Shown in pieces: positions 26,904-37,898 of a DNA stretch of 64,000 bases (position 1 is its first letter; every line of letters begins with the position of its first letter). The translations under genes and the position numbers were made by a program. Under the pieces are notes generated by a model. It did not search any database, was not told where the DNA came from, and was given only the letters and a program-made list of their open reading frames with translations. Location: positions 3,534,001-3,598,000 of the forward strand of contig NZ_CP084472.1 of the NCBI RefSeq assembly GCF_020405225.1, given 5' to 3'. Origin of the DNA: Natrinema sp. DC36 (GTDB lineage Archaea; Halobacteriota; Halobacteria; Halobacteriales; Natrialbaceae).

Positions 26904-27104
26904 TGATCTGGAGATTGATGCCCTCGGTTGCTGACGCCTTGTCGAGGAAAGACTAAACAATTAGCATTTAGATATCGTTCGTTCGAACTATCTCTAGTAG
27001 CCGCTGAACGTCAGTGGACACTCACTTGTACGATGGCAGTGCGATTGGGGTACAAATAGATCCAGTTATCGCCCAAGTATCGTCGTTCGGCTTGATGGGT
27101 GAGA

Positions 27105-27518
27105 TCACGGAATAGTACCGTCGAATTCGTACTCTCTCGCCCAGTTTATCGAGGGATGATCGATCTCGGACTCGAACCGAAGCTCCATCTTTTGTTCAGT
27201 TGCATCGGCTGCATCGATCCAGTAAAACTGCCCATTGTCGGGGTAGTAGACGAGAAACGCGTCGATCAAGTCCTGATAGGTGTCCTCGTGATAATCACCA
27301 TCTTTCGTGGTTTGCGAGTGGGTATTGAATCGCATCGTTTCCGCCTTGTTCGACCAGCCGGTCTTGCACTGGATCTGATGGAGGTCGGTCCCGTCGTCCA
27401 CGATGAGATCGTACTTGTCGTTGTCTCCGAAGGGAACCGAGACGCTGTAATCACTGGCTATAAGCTTGGACAGTGCTCTCGCTTCGGTCTCGTCGCCGAC
27501 CGCTTTCGAATTTCGCAC
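27105..27518 (-). CDS. Small PD-(D/E)XK-type nuclease-like protein
   Basis: 137 aa. The motif layout fits the PD-(D/E)XK fold, of the group I intron endonuclease-like type: a helix with E12 (GDETEARAL), D37 in KYDLIVDDG, and Q50-C-K52 (HQIQCKTG). The central Glu is replaced by Gln, a known variant in the superfamily. The start is a GTG at 27518, with a TATA-like CGTTTTTATC at 27541-27550. A 16-bp perfect palindrome spans the start region. It sits next to a tRNA gene, which suggests mobility. Substrate unknown. Confidence 0.68.
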   Translation of the reverse strand: MRNSKAVGDETEARALSKLIASDYSVSVPFGDNDKYDLIVDDGTDLHQIQCKTGWSNKAETMRFNTHSQTTKDGDYHEDTYQDLIDAFLVYYPDNGQFYWIDAADATEQKMELRFESEIDHPSINWAREYEFDGTIP

Positions 27519-27530
27519 AGCATGCTGTGC
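27515..27530. promoter_or_regulatory. 16-bp perfect palindrome over the nuclease-gene start
   Basis: GCACAGCATGCTGTGC. It covers the GTG start codon and the expected transcription start of the leaderless nuclease gene, a position suited to an operator that blocks initiation. Confidence 0.55.
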
Positions 27531-27679
27531 CGCCTTCTTTGATAAAAACGATGGGTGAGTCTATCGATCTGCGTCGAAGTTCATCGCTCACTGGTTCAAA
27601 TCCCACATTCCGTCTTTTCCGTTCGTGAGTGACGAGTACACGCTATGTGGCACTCGTCGAAATTGGCTGCGAAAGAAGA

Positions 27680-27752
27680 CGCCCGAGGCGGGATTTGAAC
27701 CCGCGTCACAACCGTGACAGGGTTGTATGATGGGCCACTACACCACCCGGGC
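27680..27752 (-). tRNA. tRNA-Asp (GTC), copy 1
   Basis: 73 nt including discriminator G73. The acceptor stem GCCCGGG/CCTCGGGC closes with one G-U-type irregularity, the anticodon loop CCTGTCACG shows GTC, and the T-arm GCGGGTTCAAATCCCGC is standard. CCA is not encoded. It is identical to copy 2 at 28018-28090. Confidence 0.95.
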
Positions 27753-27777
27753 TCGCAACTCTTCGTTTCCGGCTAAC

Positions 27778-27787
27778 AGTATTAAGG
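27778..27787 (-). promoter_or_regulatory. TATA box of tRNA-Asp copy 1
   Basis: CCTTAATACT on the minus strand, 26-35 nt before the mature 5' end. Confidence 0.6.
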
Positions 27788-28017
27788 GTTTTGCTCCGGA
27801 TCTGTTTGGACGGTGCGGTGACATGATATCAACTCAAGGAAACTCGAGACGCACCGAAGTCCGGCAATTAGCCCATAGAGGTGGATAATATTTGCAATTT
27901 TATTTGAATCGAAAGATCACAACCGCATTGCTCGATCGTTCCGTAGACACATCCCATATTGGTTTCCGACGGCTACTATCGCGACTCGCTTCGCTCGTCG
28001 GTTCGTTCCTCAAAAAG

Positions 28018-28090
28018 CGCCCGAGGCGGGATTTGAACCCGCGTCACAACCGTGACAGGGTTGTATGATGGGCCACTACACCACCCGGGC
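28018..28090 (-). tRNA. tRNA-Asp (GTC), copy 2
   Basis: Sequence-identical to copy 1 over the whole mature length, including discriminator G; anticodon GTC. The two genes are separated by 265 bp of unrelated, A+T-richer sequence. Confidence 0.95.
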
Positions 28091-28417
28091 TTCAACACAT
28101 AATTACCCGCTGCTGGTATTAAGGCTTTTCAATCGAACACCGTGTGGTACGGTCAATCGCGCCACGATAGCCGCCTCGAGCCCGTTTCCACACTACATCA
28201 TGCTACAACACCGCACGACCCACAAGGAATATAACTGAGAACCGGATACTCTCGAGTGTGATCGACGGTTCCGGTCAGCTTTGCCCGGCCGGGTAGCCCC
28301 GCTTGTGCCTCGAGTTAGTAACCGTTAAATGCCTCCCGCCGCTACCTGCCTGTAGTATCTCGTGACAGCCGCTTCTCTCCCAATAGCCGACACGCACACC
28401 CACACTCACACCAACAC
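28091..28417. other. 327-bp control region between tRNA-Asp and rpoH
   Basis: Holds the divergent promoters of tRNA-Asp copy 2 (minus) and the RNA polymerase operon (plus). A GTTAAAT element at 28324-28330 would give a leader of about 65 nt for rpoH. No gene seen. Confidence 0.5.
28115..28124 (-). promoter_or_regulatory. TATA box of tRNA-Asp copy 2
   Basis: CCTTAATACC, 25-34 nt before the mature 5' end. Element and spacing match copy 1, so both genes look independently transcribed. Confidence 0.6.
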
Positions 28418-28645
28418 ATGGTAGACGTAAGCCAACACGAACTGGTTCCGGAGCACACCGTCCTCGAGGAAGACACGCTCGAGGAGGTGCTCGAGGAATA
28501 CAACATCGATCGTACAGATTTACCGAAAATAAAGCGCAGCGATCCCGCATTGCCGGACGACGCGGAGATCGGCGACGTTATCAAGATCGTCCGTGACTCG
28601 CGGACGACCGAGCAGGCAGTCATCTATCGACTCGTGGTGGAATAA
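28418..28645 (+). CDS. rpoH: DNA-directed RNA polymerase subunit H
   Basis: 75 aa, the archaeal Rpb5 C-terminal-domain homologue, a lobe in the polymerase jaw. Sequence features: [38 protein letters not shown] and the end VIYRLVVE. First gene of the polymerase operon; its stop codon is directly followed by the rpoB'' ATG. Confidence 0.96.
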   Translation: MVDVSQHELVPEHTVLEEDTLEEVLEEYNIDRTDLPKIKRSDPALPDDAEIGDVIKIVRDSRTTEQAVIYRLVVE

Positions 28646-30226
28646 ATGGCAATTGAACTGAACCGCGACGACCGACGAGAAATCTCGCGTGAATATTTCG
28701 CGAAGGAACGGATCGCCGAACACCACTACCGCTCGTTCAACGCCTTCCTCAACCGGGGAATGCAGCGGGTCGTCGACGAGAAGGAGACGATCGACACGGA
28801 CATCGGCGACAAGGAAGGCGAGGAGCCGGTCCACGTCGAACTGGGTGACGTCCGCGTCGTCACGCCGCGCGTCCGAGAGGCGGACGGCTCGGAAGAGCTC
28901 CTCTATCCGCAGGAGGCCCGCCTCCGAAACATCACCTACTCCGCGCCGGTGTTCATGGAGATGTCCATCGTCAAGGGCGAGGAAGGCGACGAGCGGGTCG
29001 TCGACTCGACCGAAACGAAGATCGGCCGGATGCCGATCATGGTCGGCTCCGACAAGTGTAACATCGCCGGCTTCTCCGACGAGGAACTGATCGAGATCGG
29101 CGAGGACCCCGCCGACCCCGGCGGCTACTTCATCGTCAACGGCTCCGAGCGGGTGCTGATGACCAGCGAGGACCTCGCACCGAACAAGATCCTCGCGGAG
29201 TACGACAGCAAGTACGGCGACGAGATTCAGGTCGCCAAGACCTTCTCCCAGCGCCGCGGCTACCGCGCGCTGGTGCTGTGCGAACGCAACCGCGAGGGGC
29301 TGCTCGAGGTCTCCTTCCCCTCGGTGTCTGGCTCGATCAACTTCGTGACGCTCGTACGAGCGCTCGGCCTCGAATCGGACGAGGAGATCGTCCACAAGGT
29401 CTCGAACGACCCCGAGGTCGTCAAGTACATGCTCGAGAACCTCGAGGAAGCGGAGGTCCAGACCGAGGAGGGGGCCATTGAGGAACTCGGGAAGCGCGTC
29501 GCCTCCGGCCAGGGGAAGAACTACCAGCTCAAGCGGGCCAACTACGTCATCGATCGCTACCTCCTGCCCCACCTTCACGAGGAGGGCGTCGAGGAGGAAG
29601 ACGTCCGGATCAACAAGGCCCACTACCTCTGTCGGATGGCCGAGGCCTGTTTCGAACTCGCGCTCGGACGGCGCGAGTCCGACGACAAGGACCACTACGC
29701 GAACAAGCGGCTGAAGGTCAGCGGCGACCTGATGAAGGACCTGTTCCGGACCGCGCTGAACAAGCTGGCACGGGACGTCAAATACCAGCTCGAGCGCGCG
29801 AACATGCGAAACCGGCAGCTCTCGGTGAACACGGTCGTCCGATCCGACGTGCTCACTGAACGGCTCGAGCACCCGATCGCGACGGGCAACTGGGTGGGCG
29901 GCCGATCCGGCGTGAGTCAGCTGGTTGATCGGACCGACTTTATGGGCGTACTCTCGCACCTGCGCCGCCTTCGCAGCCCGCTCTCGCGCTCGCAACCTCA
30001 CTTCGAAGCGCGGGACCTGCACGCGACCCAGTGGGGTCGCATCGGGCCATCGGAGACGCCGGAGGGACCGAACTGTGGGCTGGTGAAGAACTTCGCCCAA
30101 TCGATGGAGCTCTCCCAGAACGTCGACGACGAACAGGAACTCAAACGCGAACTCGCATCCATGGGGGTCGAGGGCATTCCCGGCCTCGAAGGCATCGAAC
30201 GGACGACAGCGTCAGGGGACGATTAA
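28646..30226 (+). CDS. rpoB2: DNA-directed RNA polymerase subunit B''
   Basis: 526 aa, the N-terminal half of the beta/Rpb2 subunit, split from B' as in most euryarchaea. It carries the lobe and fork region, including GGYFIVNGSERVLMTSEDLAPN and the end HATQWGRIGPSETPEGPNCGLVKNFA. It starts immediately after rpoH and stops 3 nt before rpoB'. Confidence 0.97.
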   Translation: MAIELNRDDRREISREYFAKERIAEHHYRSFNAFLNRGMQRVVDEKETIDTDIGDKEGEEPVHVELGDVRVVTPRVREADGSEELLYPQEARLRNITYSAPVFMEMSIVKGEEGDERVVDSTETKIGRMPIMVGSDKCNIAGFSDEELIEIGEDPADPGGYFIVNGSERVLMTSEDLAPNKILAEYDSKYGDEIQVAKTFSQRRGYRALVLCERNREGLLEVSFPSVSGSINFVTLVRALGLESDEEIVHKVSNDPEVVKYMLENLEEAEVQTEEGAIEELGKRVASGQGKNYQLKRANYVIDRYLLPHLHEEGVEEEDVRINKAHYLCRMAEACFELALGRRESDDKDHYANKRLKVSGDLMKDLFRTALNKLARDVKYQLERANMRNRQLSVNTVVRSDVLTERLEHPIATGNWVGGRSGVSQLVDRTDFMGVLSHLRRLRSPLSRSQPHFEARDLHATQWGRIGPSETPEGPNCGLVKNFAQSMELSQNVDDEQELKRELASMGVEGIPGLEGIERTTASGDD

Positions 30227-30229
30227 ATT

Positions 30230-32059
30230 ATGAGCAGCCAACAACGAGAGGCGAAAGTCTACGTCAACGGGTCGCTGGTGGGGACGCATCCCGATCCGCA
30301 CGAACTCGCAGAACAGATCCGCGAAGCGCGACGCATCGGCGACGTCAGCGAGATGGTCAACGTCTCGGTCAAAGATCGCACCCGCGAAGTGATCGTCAAC
30401 GCCGACGCCGGCCGCGCGCGGCGGCCGCTGCTGGTCGTCGAAGACGGCGAGCCCCGCATCTCCCAGCAGGAGATCGAGGCGCTCCAGGACGGCGACCTCG
30501 AATTCGAGGATCTCGTCGATCACGGCTACATCGAATTCATCGACGCCGAGGAGGAAGAGGACATCCTCGTCGGCGTCGACGAAGACGATCTGACCGAGAA
30601 GCACACGCACCTCGAGATCGACCCGTCGCTGATCTTCTCGATCGGTGCGGGGATGATTCCCTACCCCGAGCACAACGCCTCGCCCCGCATTACGATGGGG
30701 GCAGGGATGATTAAGCAGTCGCTGGGGCTGCCGAGCGCGAACTACCGGATTCGGCCGGACACGCGCCAGCACCTGCTTCACTATCCGCAGCTCTCGATGG
30801 TGAAGACCCAGACGACCGAACAGATCGGCTACGACGAGCGGCCGGCAGCCCAGAACTTCGTCGTCGCCGTGATGAGCTACGAGGGGTTCAACATCGAGGA
30901 CGCACTGGTCATGAACAAGGCCAGCGTCGAACGCGCGCTCGCTCGCTCGCACTTCTTCCGCACCTACGAGGGCGAGGAGCGCCGCTACCCCGGTGGCCAG
31001 GAGGACCGCTTCGAGATTCCGAGCCAGGACGTCCGCGGTGCTCGCGGCGAGGAGGCGTACACTCACCTTGACGAGGACGGCCTCGTCAACCCCGAGACGA
31101 CGGTCGACGAGAACTCCGTCCTGCTCGGGAAGACGAGCCCGCCGCGATTCCTCGAGGAACCCGACGACATGGGCGGCCTCTCGCCACAGAAGCGCCGGGA
31201 GACCTCCGTCACCATGCGTTCGGGCGAGTCGGGGATCGTCGACACCGTCACCCTCATGGAGGGGGAAGACGGCTCGAAGCTCTCGAAGGTCTCGGTGCGC
31301 GACGAGCGGATCCCCGAACTCGGGGACAAGTTCGCCAGCCGCCACGGCCAGAAGGGGGTCGTCGGCCACCTCGCGCCCCAGGAGGACATGCCGTTCACCG
31401 AGGAGGGCGTGGTGCCGGACCTCGTGCTCAATCCGCACGCGCTGCCCTCTCGGATGACCGTCGGCCACATTCTCGAGATGATCGGCGGCAAACTCGGCGC
31501 GATGGAGGGGCGGCGCGTCGACGGGACGCCGTTCCTCGGCGAGGACAAGGACGCGCTCCGAGAGGGGCTCGAGGAGGCCGGCTTCGATTCGGCCGGCAAG
31601 GAGACCATGTACTCCGGGATCTCCGGCGAGAAGATCGACGCCGAGATCTTCGTCGGGGTCATCTTCTATCAGAAGCTCTACCACATGGTCTCGAACAAGC
31701 TGCACGCCCGCTCTCGCGGGCCGGTGCAGGTGCTGACTCGCCAGCCGACGGAGGGCCGCGCCCGCGAAGGTGGCCTCCGTATCGGGGAGATGGAACGCGA
31801 CGTGTTCATCGGTCACGGGGCGGCTATGACGCTAAAGGAACGACTGCTCGACGAGTCTGACCGCGAGTTCATCCACATCTGTGCGAACTGCGGGATGAGC
31901 GCGGTCGAAAACGTCGAACAACGGCGTGTCTACTGTCCGAACTGCGACGAGGAGACCGATATCCACGAGATCGAGATGAGCTACGCGTTCAAGCTTCTGC
32001 TCGACGAGATGAAGGCGCTGGGTATCGCACCGCGACTCGAACTGGAGGACGCCGTCTAA
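30230..32059 (+). CDS. rpoB1: DNA-directed RNA polymerase subunit B'
   Basis: 609 aa, the C-terminal half of Rpb2. The conserved segments are [16 protein letters not shown], the basic active-site region [16 protein letters not shown], and the C-terminal zinc ribbon CANCGM...CPNCDEE. It contributes to the catalytic centre and the hybrid-binding wall. Spaced 3 nt from its neighbours on both sides. Confidence 0.97.
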   Translation: MSSQQREAKVYVNGSLVGTHPDPHELAEQIREARRIGDVSEMVNVSVKDRTREVIVNADAGRARRPLLVVEDGEPRISQQEIEALQDGDLEFEDLVDHGYIEFIDAEEEEDILVGVDEDDLTEKHTHLEIDPSLIFSIGAGMIPYPEHNASPRITMGAGMIKQSLGLPSANYRIRPDTRQHLLHYPQLSMVKTQTTEQIGYDERPAAQNFVVAVMSYEGFNIEDALVMNKASVERALARSHFFRTYEGEERRYPGGQEDRFEIPSQDVRGARGEEAYTHLDEDGLVNPETTVDENSVLLGKTSPPRFLEEPDDMGGLSPQKRRETSVTMRSGESGIVDTVTLMEGEDGSKLSKVSVRDERIPELGDKFASRHGQKGVVGHLAPQEDMPFTEEGVVPDLVLNPHALPSRMTVGHILEMIGGKLGAMEGRRVDGTPFLGEDKDALREGLEEAGFDSAGKETMYSGISGEKIDAEIFVGVIFYQKLYHMVSNKLHARSRGPVQVLTRQPTEGRAREGGLRIGEMERDVFIGHGAAMTLKERLLDESDREFIHICANCGMSAVENVEQRRVYCPNCDEETDIHEIEMSYAFKLLLDEMKALGIAPRLELEDAV

Positions 32060-32062
32060 CCC

Positions 32063-34990
32063 ATGCAAGATACGACACCAAAAGACATCGGAGCGATCTC
32101 CTTCGGGCTCATGGAGCCCGAGGAGTATCGAGAGATGAGCGCGACGAAGATCATCACCGCCGACACGTACGACGACGACGGGTTCCCCATCGACATGGGG
32201 TTGATGGACCCTCGACTCGGCGTGATCGACCCCGGCCTCGAGTGCAAGACCTGCGGGAAGCACTCGGGCTCGTGTAACGGCCACTTCGGTCACATCGAAC
32301 TGGCTGCGCCGGTCATCCACGTCGGCTTTACGAAACTCATCCGACGGCTCCTGCGGGGGACCTGCCGGGAGTGTTCGAAACTCCTCCTTACCGAGGACGA
32401 ACGCGACGAGTTCCGCGGCCAACTCGACGAGTCCCGGAAACTGAGTCGGGATCTCAACGACGTGACGAAGGCCGCGATTCGGCAGGCCCGCAAGAAAGAC
32501 CGCTGTCCGTTCTGTGGCGAAATCCAGTACGATATCGACCACGAGAAGCCGACCACTTACTACGAGGTCCAGCAGGTCCTCACCAGTGAGTACTCCCAGC
32601 GCATCGCCGGTGCGATGCAGGGCGACGAGGAAGAGGGCGTCGAGCGGACGACGCCGGACGAACTCGCCGAAAAAACCGAAATCGAGCTCACCCGGATCAA
32701 CGAGATCCTCTCCGGCTCCTTCCGGCCGCGCGAAAGCCAGCGCAAGGCGATCGAGAAGGCGCTGGATATCGACCTGACCGAGGAGGACACGAACAAGCTG
32801 ATGCCCAGCGACATCCGGGACTGGTTCGAGAACATTCCGGACGAGGATATCGAGGTGCTGGGAATCAACCCCGAGAAGTCCCGGCCCGAATGGATGATCC
32901 TCACCGTCCTCCCCGTCCCGCCGGTCACCGCACGGCCGTCGATCACGCTGGACAACGGCCAGCGCTCCGAGGACGATCTCACACACAAGCTCGTCGACAT
33001 CATCCGGATCAACCAGCGGTTCATGGAGAACCGCGAGGCCGGCGCACCCCAACTGATCATCGAGGACCTCTGGGAACTGCTCCAGTACCACGTCACGACG
33101 TTCATGGACAACGAGATCTCGGGCACGCCGCCGGCTCGACACCGCTCCGGCCGCCCCCTGAAGACCCTTTCCCAGCGACTCAAGGGCAAGGAGGGTCGCT
33201 TCCGCGGCTCGCTGTCCGGGAAGCGCGTGAACTTCTCCGCCCGGACCGTCATCTCGCCGGACCCGACCCTCTCGCTGAACGAAGTCGGTGTCCCGGACCG
33301 CGTCGCCAAGGAGATGACTCAGACGATGAACGTCACCGAGCGCAACCTCGAGGACGCCCGTCGATTCGTCTCGAACGGCCCCGAGGGCCACCCCGGCGCG
33401 AACTACGTCCGTCGACCGGACGGCCGCCGGCTCAAGGTGACCGAGAAGAACTGCGAACAGCTCGCCGAGAAGGTCGAGGCCGGGTGGGAAGTGAATCGGC
33501 ACCTCATCGACGGCGACATCGTCATCTTCAATCGCCAGCCGTCGCTCCACCGGATGTCGATCATGGCCCACGAGGTCGTGGTCATGCCGTACAAGACGTT
33601 CCGGCTGAACACCGTCGTCTGTCCGCCGTACAACGCCGACTTCGACGGCGACGAGATGAACATGCACGCCCTCCAGAACGAGGAGGCCCGCGCGGAGGCC
33701 CGCGTCCTCATGCGCGTCCAGGAACAGATCCTCTCGCCTCGCTTCGGCGAGAACATCATCGGGGCCATTCAGGACCACATCTCCGGGATGTACCTCCTGA
33801 CCCACGACAACCCCCGATTCAACGAGACGCAGGCGCTGGACCTGCTTCGTGCCACTCGGATCGACGAACTGCCCGAACCGAGCGGGATCGACGACGAGGG
33901 AACGCCGTTCTGGACCGGCTACGACGTCTTCTCCGAACTGCTGCCCGACGACCTGAACCTCGAATTCACCGGCACCGTCGGCGACGAGGTCGTCATCGAA
34001 GACGGCCAGTTGCTCCAGGGCACCATCGCCGAGGACGAGGTCGGCGAGTTCGGCGGCGAGATCGTCGACACGATCACGAAAGTCTACGGCAACACCCGCG
34101 CGCGGATCTTCATCAACGAAGTTTCGACGCTGGCGATGCGCGCGATCATGCACTTCGGGTTCTCGATCGGGATCGACGACGAGACCATCCCCGGGGAAGC
34201 CCAGTCTCGCATCGACGAGACGATCGACGACGCCAACGACCGCGTCGAAGAGCTGATCGAGGCCTACGAGAACAACGAACTCGAGAGTCTCCCCGGCCGG
34301 ACGATCGACGAGACCCTCGAGATGAAGATCATGCAGACGCTCTCGCGTGCGCGTGACAACGCCGGGAACATCGCCGACGAGCACTTCCAAGACGACAACC
34401 CCGCCGTTGTCATGGCCAACTCCGGTGCCCGCGGATCGATGCTCAACCTGACCCAGATGGCCGGCGCGGTCGGCCAGCAGGCGGTTCGGGGCGAGCGGAT
34501 CAACCGTGGGTACGAGGATCGGACCCTCAGCCACTACGAGCCAAACGACCTCTCCGCCGAAGCACACGGCTTCGTCGAGAACTCCTACACGAGCGGGCTC
34601 ACTCCGCGGGAGTTCTTCTTCCACGCGATGGGTGGTCGCGAGGGCCTGGTCGACACCGCAGTCCGTACCTCCAAGTCCGGTTACCTGCAGCGCCGGCTGA
34701 TCAACGCCCTCTCCGAACTCGAATCCCAGTACGACGGTACCGTTCGAGACACCTCGGACACGATCGTCCAGTTCGAGTTCGGCGAGGACGGCACGTCGCC
34801 GGTCAAAGTCTCCTCCGGCGACGATAACGACATCGACGTCGAACACATCGCCAGTCAGGTACTCGACTCCGAGTTCGCCTCCGAGGAGGAACGAGACGAG
34901 TTCCTCGGCTCCAGACCACAGCCGACGAACCTCTCCGAACACGCCGACGATCGCCTCGCCGAGGACGTGGGGGTGAGCTCGGATGACTAG
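32063..34990 (+). CDS. rpoA1: DNA-directed RNA polymerase subunit A'
   Basis: 975 aa, the N-terminal two-thirds of the Rpb1 subunit. The Mg2+-binding catalytic loop [10 protein letters not shown] is intact, and zinc-binding clusters are present near the N-terminus ([23 protein letters not shown]). The bridge helix and trigger region begin in the C-terminal part ([22 protein letters not shown]). It overlaps rpoA'' by 8 nt, so translation is likely coupled. Confidence 0.97.
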   Translation: MQDTTPKDIGAISFGLMEPEEYREMSATKIITADTYDDDGFPIDMGLMDPRLGVIDPGLECKTCGKHSGSCNGHFGHIELAAPVIHVGFTKLIRRLLRGTCRECSKLLLTEDERDEFRGQLDESRKLSRDLNDVTKAAIRQARKKDRCPFCGEIQYDIDHEKPTTYYEVQQVLTSEYSQRIAGAMQGDEEEGVERTTPDELAEKTEIELTRINEILSGSFRPRESQRKAIEKALDIDLTEEDTNKLMPSDIRDWFENIPDEDIEVLGINPEKSRPEWMILTVLPVPPVTARPSITLDNGQRSEDDLTHKLVDIIRINQRFMENREAGAPQLIIEDLWELLQYHVTTFMDNEISGTPPARHRSGRPLKTLSQRLKGKEGRFRGSLSGKRVNFSARTVISPDPTLSLNEVGVPDRVAKEMTQTMNVTERNLEDARRFVSNGPEGHPGANYVRRPDGRRLKVTEKNCEQLAEKVEAGWEVNRHLIDGDIVIFNRQPSLHRMSIMAHEVVVMPYKTFRLNTVVCPPYNADFDGDEMNMHALQNEEARAEARVLMRVQEQILSPRFGENIIGAIQDHISGMYLLTHDNPRFNETQALDLLRATRIDELPEPSGIDDEGTPFWTGYDVFSELLPDDLNLEFTGTVGDEVVIEDGQLLQGTIAEDEVGEFGGEIVDTITKVYGNTRARIFINEVSTLAMRAIMHFGFSIGIDDETIPGEAQSRIDETIDDANDRVEELIEAYENNELESLPGRTIDETLEMKIMQTLSRARDNAGNIADEHFQDDNPAVVMANSGARGSMLNLTQMAGAVGQQAVRGERINRGYEDRTLSHYEPNDLSAEAHGFVENSYTSGLTPREFFFHAMGGREGLVDTAVRTSKSGYLQRRLINALSELESQYDGTVRDTSDTIVQFEFGEDGTSPVKVSSGDDNDIDVEHIASQVLDSEFASEEERDEFLGSRPQPTNLSEHADDRLAEDVGVSSDD

Positions 34991-36176
34991 CGCCGACTAC
35001 AACGTCGACGACGACACGATCGCGGTCGTCGAGGACACCGACCTCCCACGGCGACTCAAAGACGAGGTTTACGACACGCTCGAAAGCCGCGAGGGCGCGA
35101 CCGTCGAGGAAGCCGACGAACTCTCGAAGGCCGTCGAGACCCGTTATCTGAACACGCGAGTTCCCCCGCTCGACCCCGTCGGGACGGTCTCGGCCCAGTC
35201 GATCGGCGAACCCGGCACCCAGCTGACGATGAACACGTTCCACTACGCGGGTGTCGCAGAGATCGACGTAACCCAGGGGCTGCCTCGGCTGATCGAGCTG
35301 GTCGACGCCCGGAAGACCCCGGACACGCCGATGATGACCGTCTACCTCGAGGACGAGTACGCGACCGAACGCGAGAAGGCCCACGAGGTCGTCTGGAGCA
35401 TCGAGGCGACCAAGATTCTCGCACTGGGCGATGTCTCGACGAACGTCGCGGACATGCGCGTTCAGATCTCGCTCAACGAGGACACGCTGCAAGAGCGGCT
35501 GATCACGGCCGAGGAAGTCGCCGAGATCATCGAGGACTCCCTTGGTGTCAAGACGGTCCAGCAGGGTGCCAGCATCGAGTTCGGCCCCGAAGAACCGTCC
35601 TACCGCGATCTCCTCCAGCTGGTCGAAGAGCTCCGCGAAATCACGTTCAAGGGGATCGAAGAGGTCTCCCGCGTCGTCATCCGGCGCGAGGAACTCGAGG
35701 ACGGCGAGGAGTTCGTCCTCTACACCGAGGGATCGGCCTTCGGCGACGCCCTCGATATCGAGGGCGTCGATGCCTCGCGGACGACGTGTAACAACATCCA
35801 CGAGATCCACCGCAACCTCGGCATCGAGGCTGCTCGCGAGGCGATCATCGAGGAGACGAACAACACGCTCGCCGAGCAGGGACTGGACGACGTGAACGTC
35901 CGGCACCTGATGCTCGTCGCGGACATGATGACCAATCGCGGCGAGGTCGAGTCGATCGGCCGCCACGGCATCTCGGGCTCGAAGGATTCGGTGCTGGCAC
36001 GCGCGGCGTTCGAGGTGACGGTCAACCACCTGCTCAACGCCGCGATCCACGGCGAGATCGACGATCTCGACGGCGTCACGGAGAACGTTATCGTCGGCAA
36101 GCCGATCAAGCTCGGGACCGGCGACGTCGATCTCCGGATGGGATCGACCACCTCCGGGAGCGGTCAGGCCGACTGA
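34983..36176 (+). CDS. rpoA2: DNA-directed RNA polymerase subunit A''
   Basis: 397 aa, the C-terminal part of Rpb1. Typical segments: [46 protein letters not shown]-like [13 protein letters not shown] and [21 protein letters not shown]. Completes the clamp and cleft. It begins 8 nt inside rpoA' and is followed after 3 nt by nusA. Confidence 0.97.
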   Translation: MTSADYNVDDDTIAVVEDTDLPRRLKDEVYDTLESREGATVEEADELSKAVETRYLNTRVPPLDPVGTVSAQSIGEPGTQLTMNTFHYAGVAEIDVTQGLPRLIELVDARKTPDTPMMTVYLEDEYATEREKAHEVVWSIEATKILALGDVSTNVADMRVQISLNEDTLQERLITAEEVAEIIEDSLGVKTVQQGASIEFGPEEPSYRDLLQLVEELREITFKGIEEVSRVVIRREELEDGEEFVLYTEGSAFGDALDIEGVDASRTTCNNIHEIHRNLGIEAAREAIIEETNNTLAEQGLDDVNVRHLMLVADMMTNRGEVESIGRHGISGSKDSVLARAAFEVTVNHLLNAAIHGEIDDLDGVTENVIVGKPIKLGTGDVDLRMGSTTSGSGQAD

Positions 36177-36179
36177 TCG

Positions 36180-36605
36180 ATGGGTGTTACCCTCGACGAC
36201 GACGCCCGCCAGTACCTCGGTGCATTCGAGGACGTGACCGGCGTCGACGGTCGGGACTGTCTCGTCACCGAGAGCGGTAACAGGCTCTTGATCGTCGTCG
36301 AACGCGGCGGAATGAGCGAGGCAATCGGCCCCGGTGGTCGAACGGTCCAGCGATTCGAGGACCGGGTCGATGCACAGGTTCGTCTCGTCGAAGGCGCGGA
36401 CGACCCCGAGGCGTTCGTCGCAAACGTCCTTGCGCCAGCGGCCGTCTACAACGTCACCATCAGCGAAAACGACGATACCGTCGCCTACGTCGAGGTCGCC
36501 GAAGACGACCACGGCGTCGCGATCGGAACGAACGGTCGGACGATCGACGCCGCCCGGACGCTCGCGGATCGCCACTTCGGGATCGACGACGTCCAGCTCA
36601 TCTGA
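36180..36605 (+). CDS. nusA: NusA-like transcription termination/antitermination factor
   Basis: 141 aa with two KH RNA-binding domains and no S1 domain, as is normal for the archaeal protein. KH signatures: SEAIGPGGRTVQRFEDRV and HGVAIGTNGRTIDAARTLA. It probably associates with RNA polymerase and transcripts; its position as the last gene of the polymerase operon is conserved in haloarchaea. A short T-run at about 36628-36635 may end the transcript. Confidence 0.92.
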   Translation: MGVTLDDDARQYLGAFEDVTGVDGRDCLVTESGNRLLIVVERGGMSEAIGPGGRTVQRFEDRVDAQVRLVEGADDPEAFVANVLAPAAVYNVTISENDDTVAYVEVAEDDHGVAIGTNGRTIDAARTLADRHFGIDDVQLI

Positions 36606-36827
36606 TTTGGGCCTCGCTGCGATTTTTGGCCGATACGTAACTCTCGAGGCGACAGTCTCCGAAATCGATCGACCGCTCGCAGTCGATCTTCCGTTCGGGA
36701 ACCTCTTGCCCGCCGAACGTCGCTAACCCGCGCTCCGGGCGTAACTCGAGTCGGCGAAACGCCCGCAGATTCGGCGAGCGATGTTCCTAAAGCGATCTCG
36801 AGCCGTCACGCGGAGCCGAAACGGGTC

Positions 36828-36835
36828 GCTTAAGT
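36828..36835 (+). promoter_or_regulatory. TATA box of rps12
   Basis: GCTTAAGT, 24-31 nt before the rps12 ATG; suggests a promoter separate from that of the polymerase operon. Confidence 0.5.
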
Positions 36836-36858
36836 GCCTTCGTCGGATAGCGACCTCC

Positions 36859-37287
36859 ATGGCAAACGGCAAATATGCCGCGCGGAAGCTCAAGAAGGAC
36901 CGCCAGAATCAGCGGTGGTCCGACTCTGACTACGCGCGCCGCGCCCGTGGACTTCGCGAGAAGTCCGACCCCCTCGAGGGCGCACCGCAGGCTCGCGGTA
37001 TCGTACTCGAAAAGGTTGGCATCGAGGCCAAACAGCCCAACTCGGCGATCCGGAAGTGCGTCCGAGTGCAGCTGATCAAGAACGGCAAGCAGGTCACCGC
37101 GTTCTGTCCCGGTGACGGTGCCATCTCGTTCATCGACGAACACGACGAAGTCACCATCGCCGGGATCGGTGGGGCGAAGGGTCGTGCGATGGGTGACCTC
37201 TCCGGTGTCAACTACAAGGTCGACAAGGTCAACGGCGTCGCACTGAAAGAACTCGTTCGCGGGAACGCGGAAAAACCGGTGCGATAA
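36859..37287 (+). CDS. rps12: 30S ribosomal protein S12
   Basis: 142 aa (uS12), part of the decoding centre. The invariant stretch [20 protein letters not shown] and the C-terminal [21 protein letters not shown] are present. The ATG at 36859 ([20 protein letters not shown]) was preferred over an upstream in-frame start because family members begin here. Two nt before rps7. Confidence 0.96.
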   Translation: MANGKYAARKLKKDRQNQRWSDSDYARRARGLREKSDPLEGAPQARGIVLEKVGIEAKQPNSAIRKCVRVQLIKNGKQVTAFCPGDGAISFIDEHDEVTIAGIGGAKGRAMGDLSGVNYKVDKVNGVALKELVRGNAEKPVR

Positions 37288-37289
37288 TC

Positions 37290-37898
37290 ATGGCCGCAGA
37301 AGATCAACCGGATCCGGACGCGCCGGCCGGTGGTGCAGACGTTTCGGCGAAGCTCTTCGGCACGTGGGACCTCGTCGAGATCGAGTACGCCGATCCCTCG
37401 ACCGAGCGCTACATCACGGTGACTCCCGTCGCTCACACCGCGGGTCGGCACGCCGGCAAGCAGTTCAAGAAGTCCCAGATCTCGATCGTCGAGCGCTTCA
37501 TCAACCGCTTGATGCAGACCGAGGAGAACACGGGCAAGAAACAGCAGTCACTCAACCACGTCCGTGACGCGTTCGAGCTCATTCACGAGCGCACCGAGGA
37601 GAATCCCATTCAGGTGCTCGTAACGGCCGTCGAGAACGCGGCCCCGCGGGAGGAGACCGTCCGCCTGAAGTACGGCGGCATTTCGGTCCCGAAGGCCGTC
37701 GACGTCGCGCCGCAGCGTCGAGTCGACCAGGCCCTGAAGTTCCTCGCAGAGGGTGTCTACAACGCATCGTTCAAGACGACGACGGATGTCGAAGAGGCCA
37801 TCGCCGACCAACTCATCGGCGCGGCCAACTACGATGTCCAGACCTACGCCGTCAGTCAGAAAGAGGAGAAAGAGCGCGTCGCGGCAGCCGCCCGCTAA
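37290..37898 (+). CDS. rps7: 30S ribosomal protein S7
   Basis: 202 aa (uS7), the head-assembly protein of the small subunit. Segments FINRLMQTEENTGKKQQSLNHVR, PIQVLVTAVENAAPREE and PQRRVDQALKFLAEGVYNASFK are conserved. The N-terminus has a short acidic extension (AAEDQPDPDAPAGGAD). In many archaea the next gene is fusA; here fusA is displaced by about 4.5 kb. Confidence 0.96.
   Translation: MAAEDQPDPDAPAGGADVSAKLFGTWDLVEIEYADPSTERYITVTPVAHTAGRHAGKQFKKSQISIVERFINRLMQTEENTGKKQQSLNHVRDAFELIHERTEENPIQVLVTAVENAAPREETVRLKYGGISVPKAVDVAPQRRVDQALKFLAEGVYNASFKTTTDVEEAIADQLIGAANYDVQTYAVSQKEEKERVAAAAR

Noticed and set aside
27099-27542. 147-codon plus-strand frame opposite the PD-(D/E)XK gene
   Set aside because: The minus frame has the nuclease motifs and a TATA box at leaderless spacing; the plus frame has neither.
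31832-34942. 1036-codon open frame on the minus strand opposite rpoB'/rpoA'
   Set aside because: It is the codon-position shadow of highly G+C-rich genes. The plus-strand frames encode unmistakable polymerase subunits, and the antisense protein is Val/Asp/Leu-rich with no motif.
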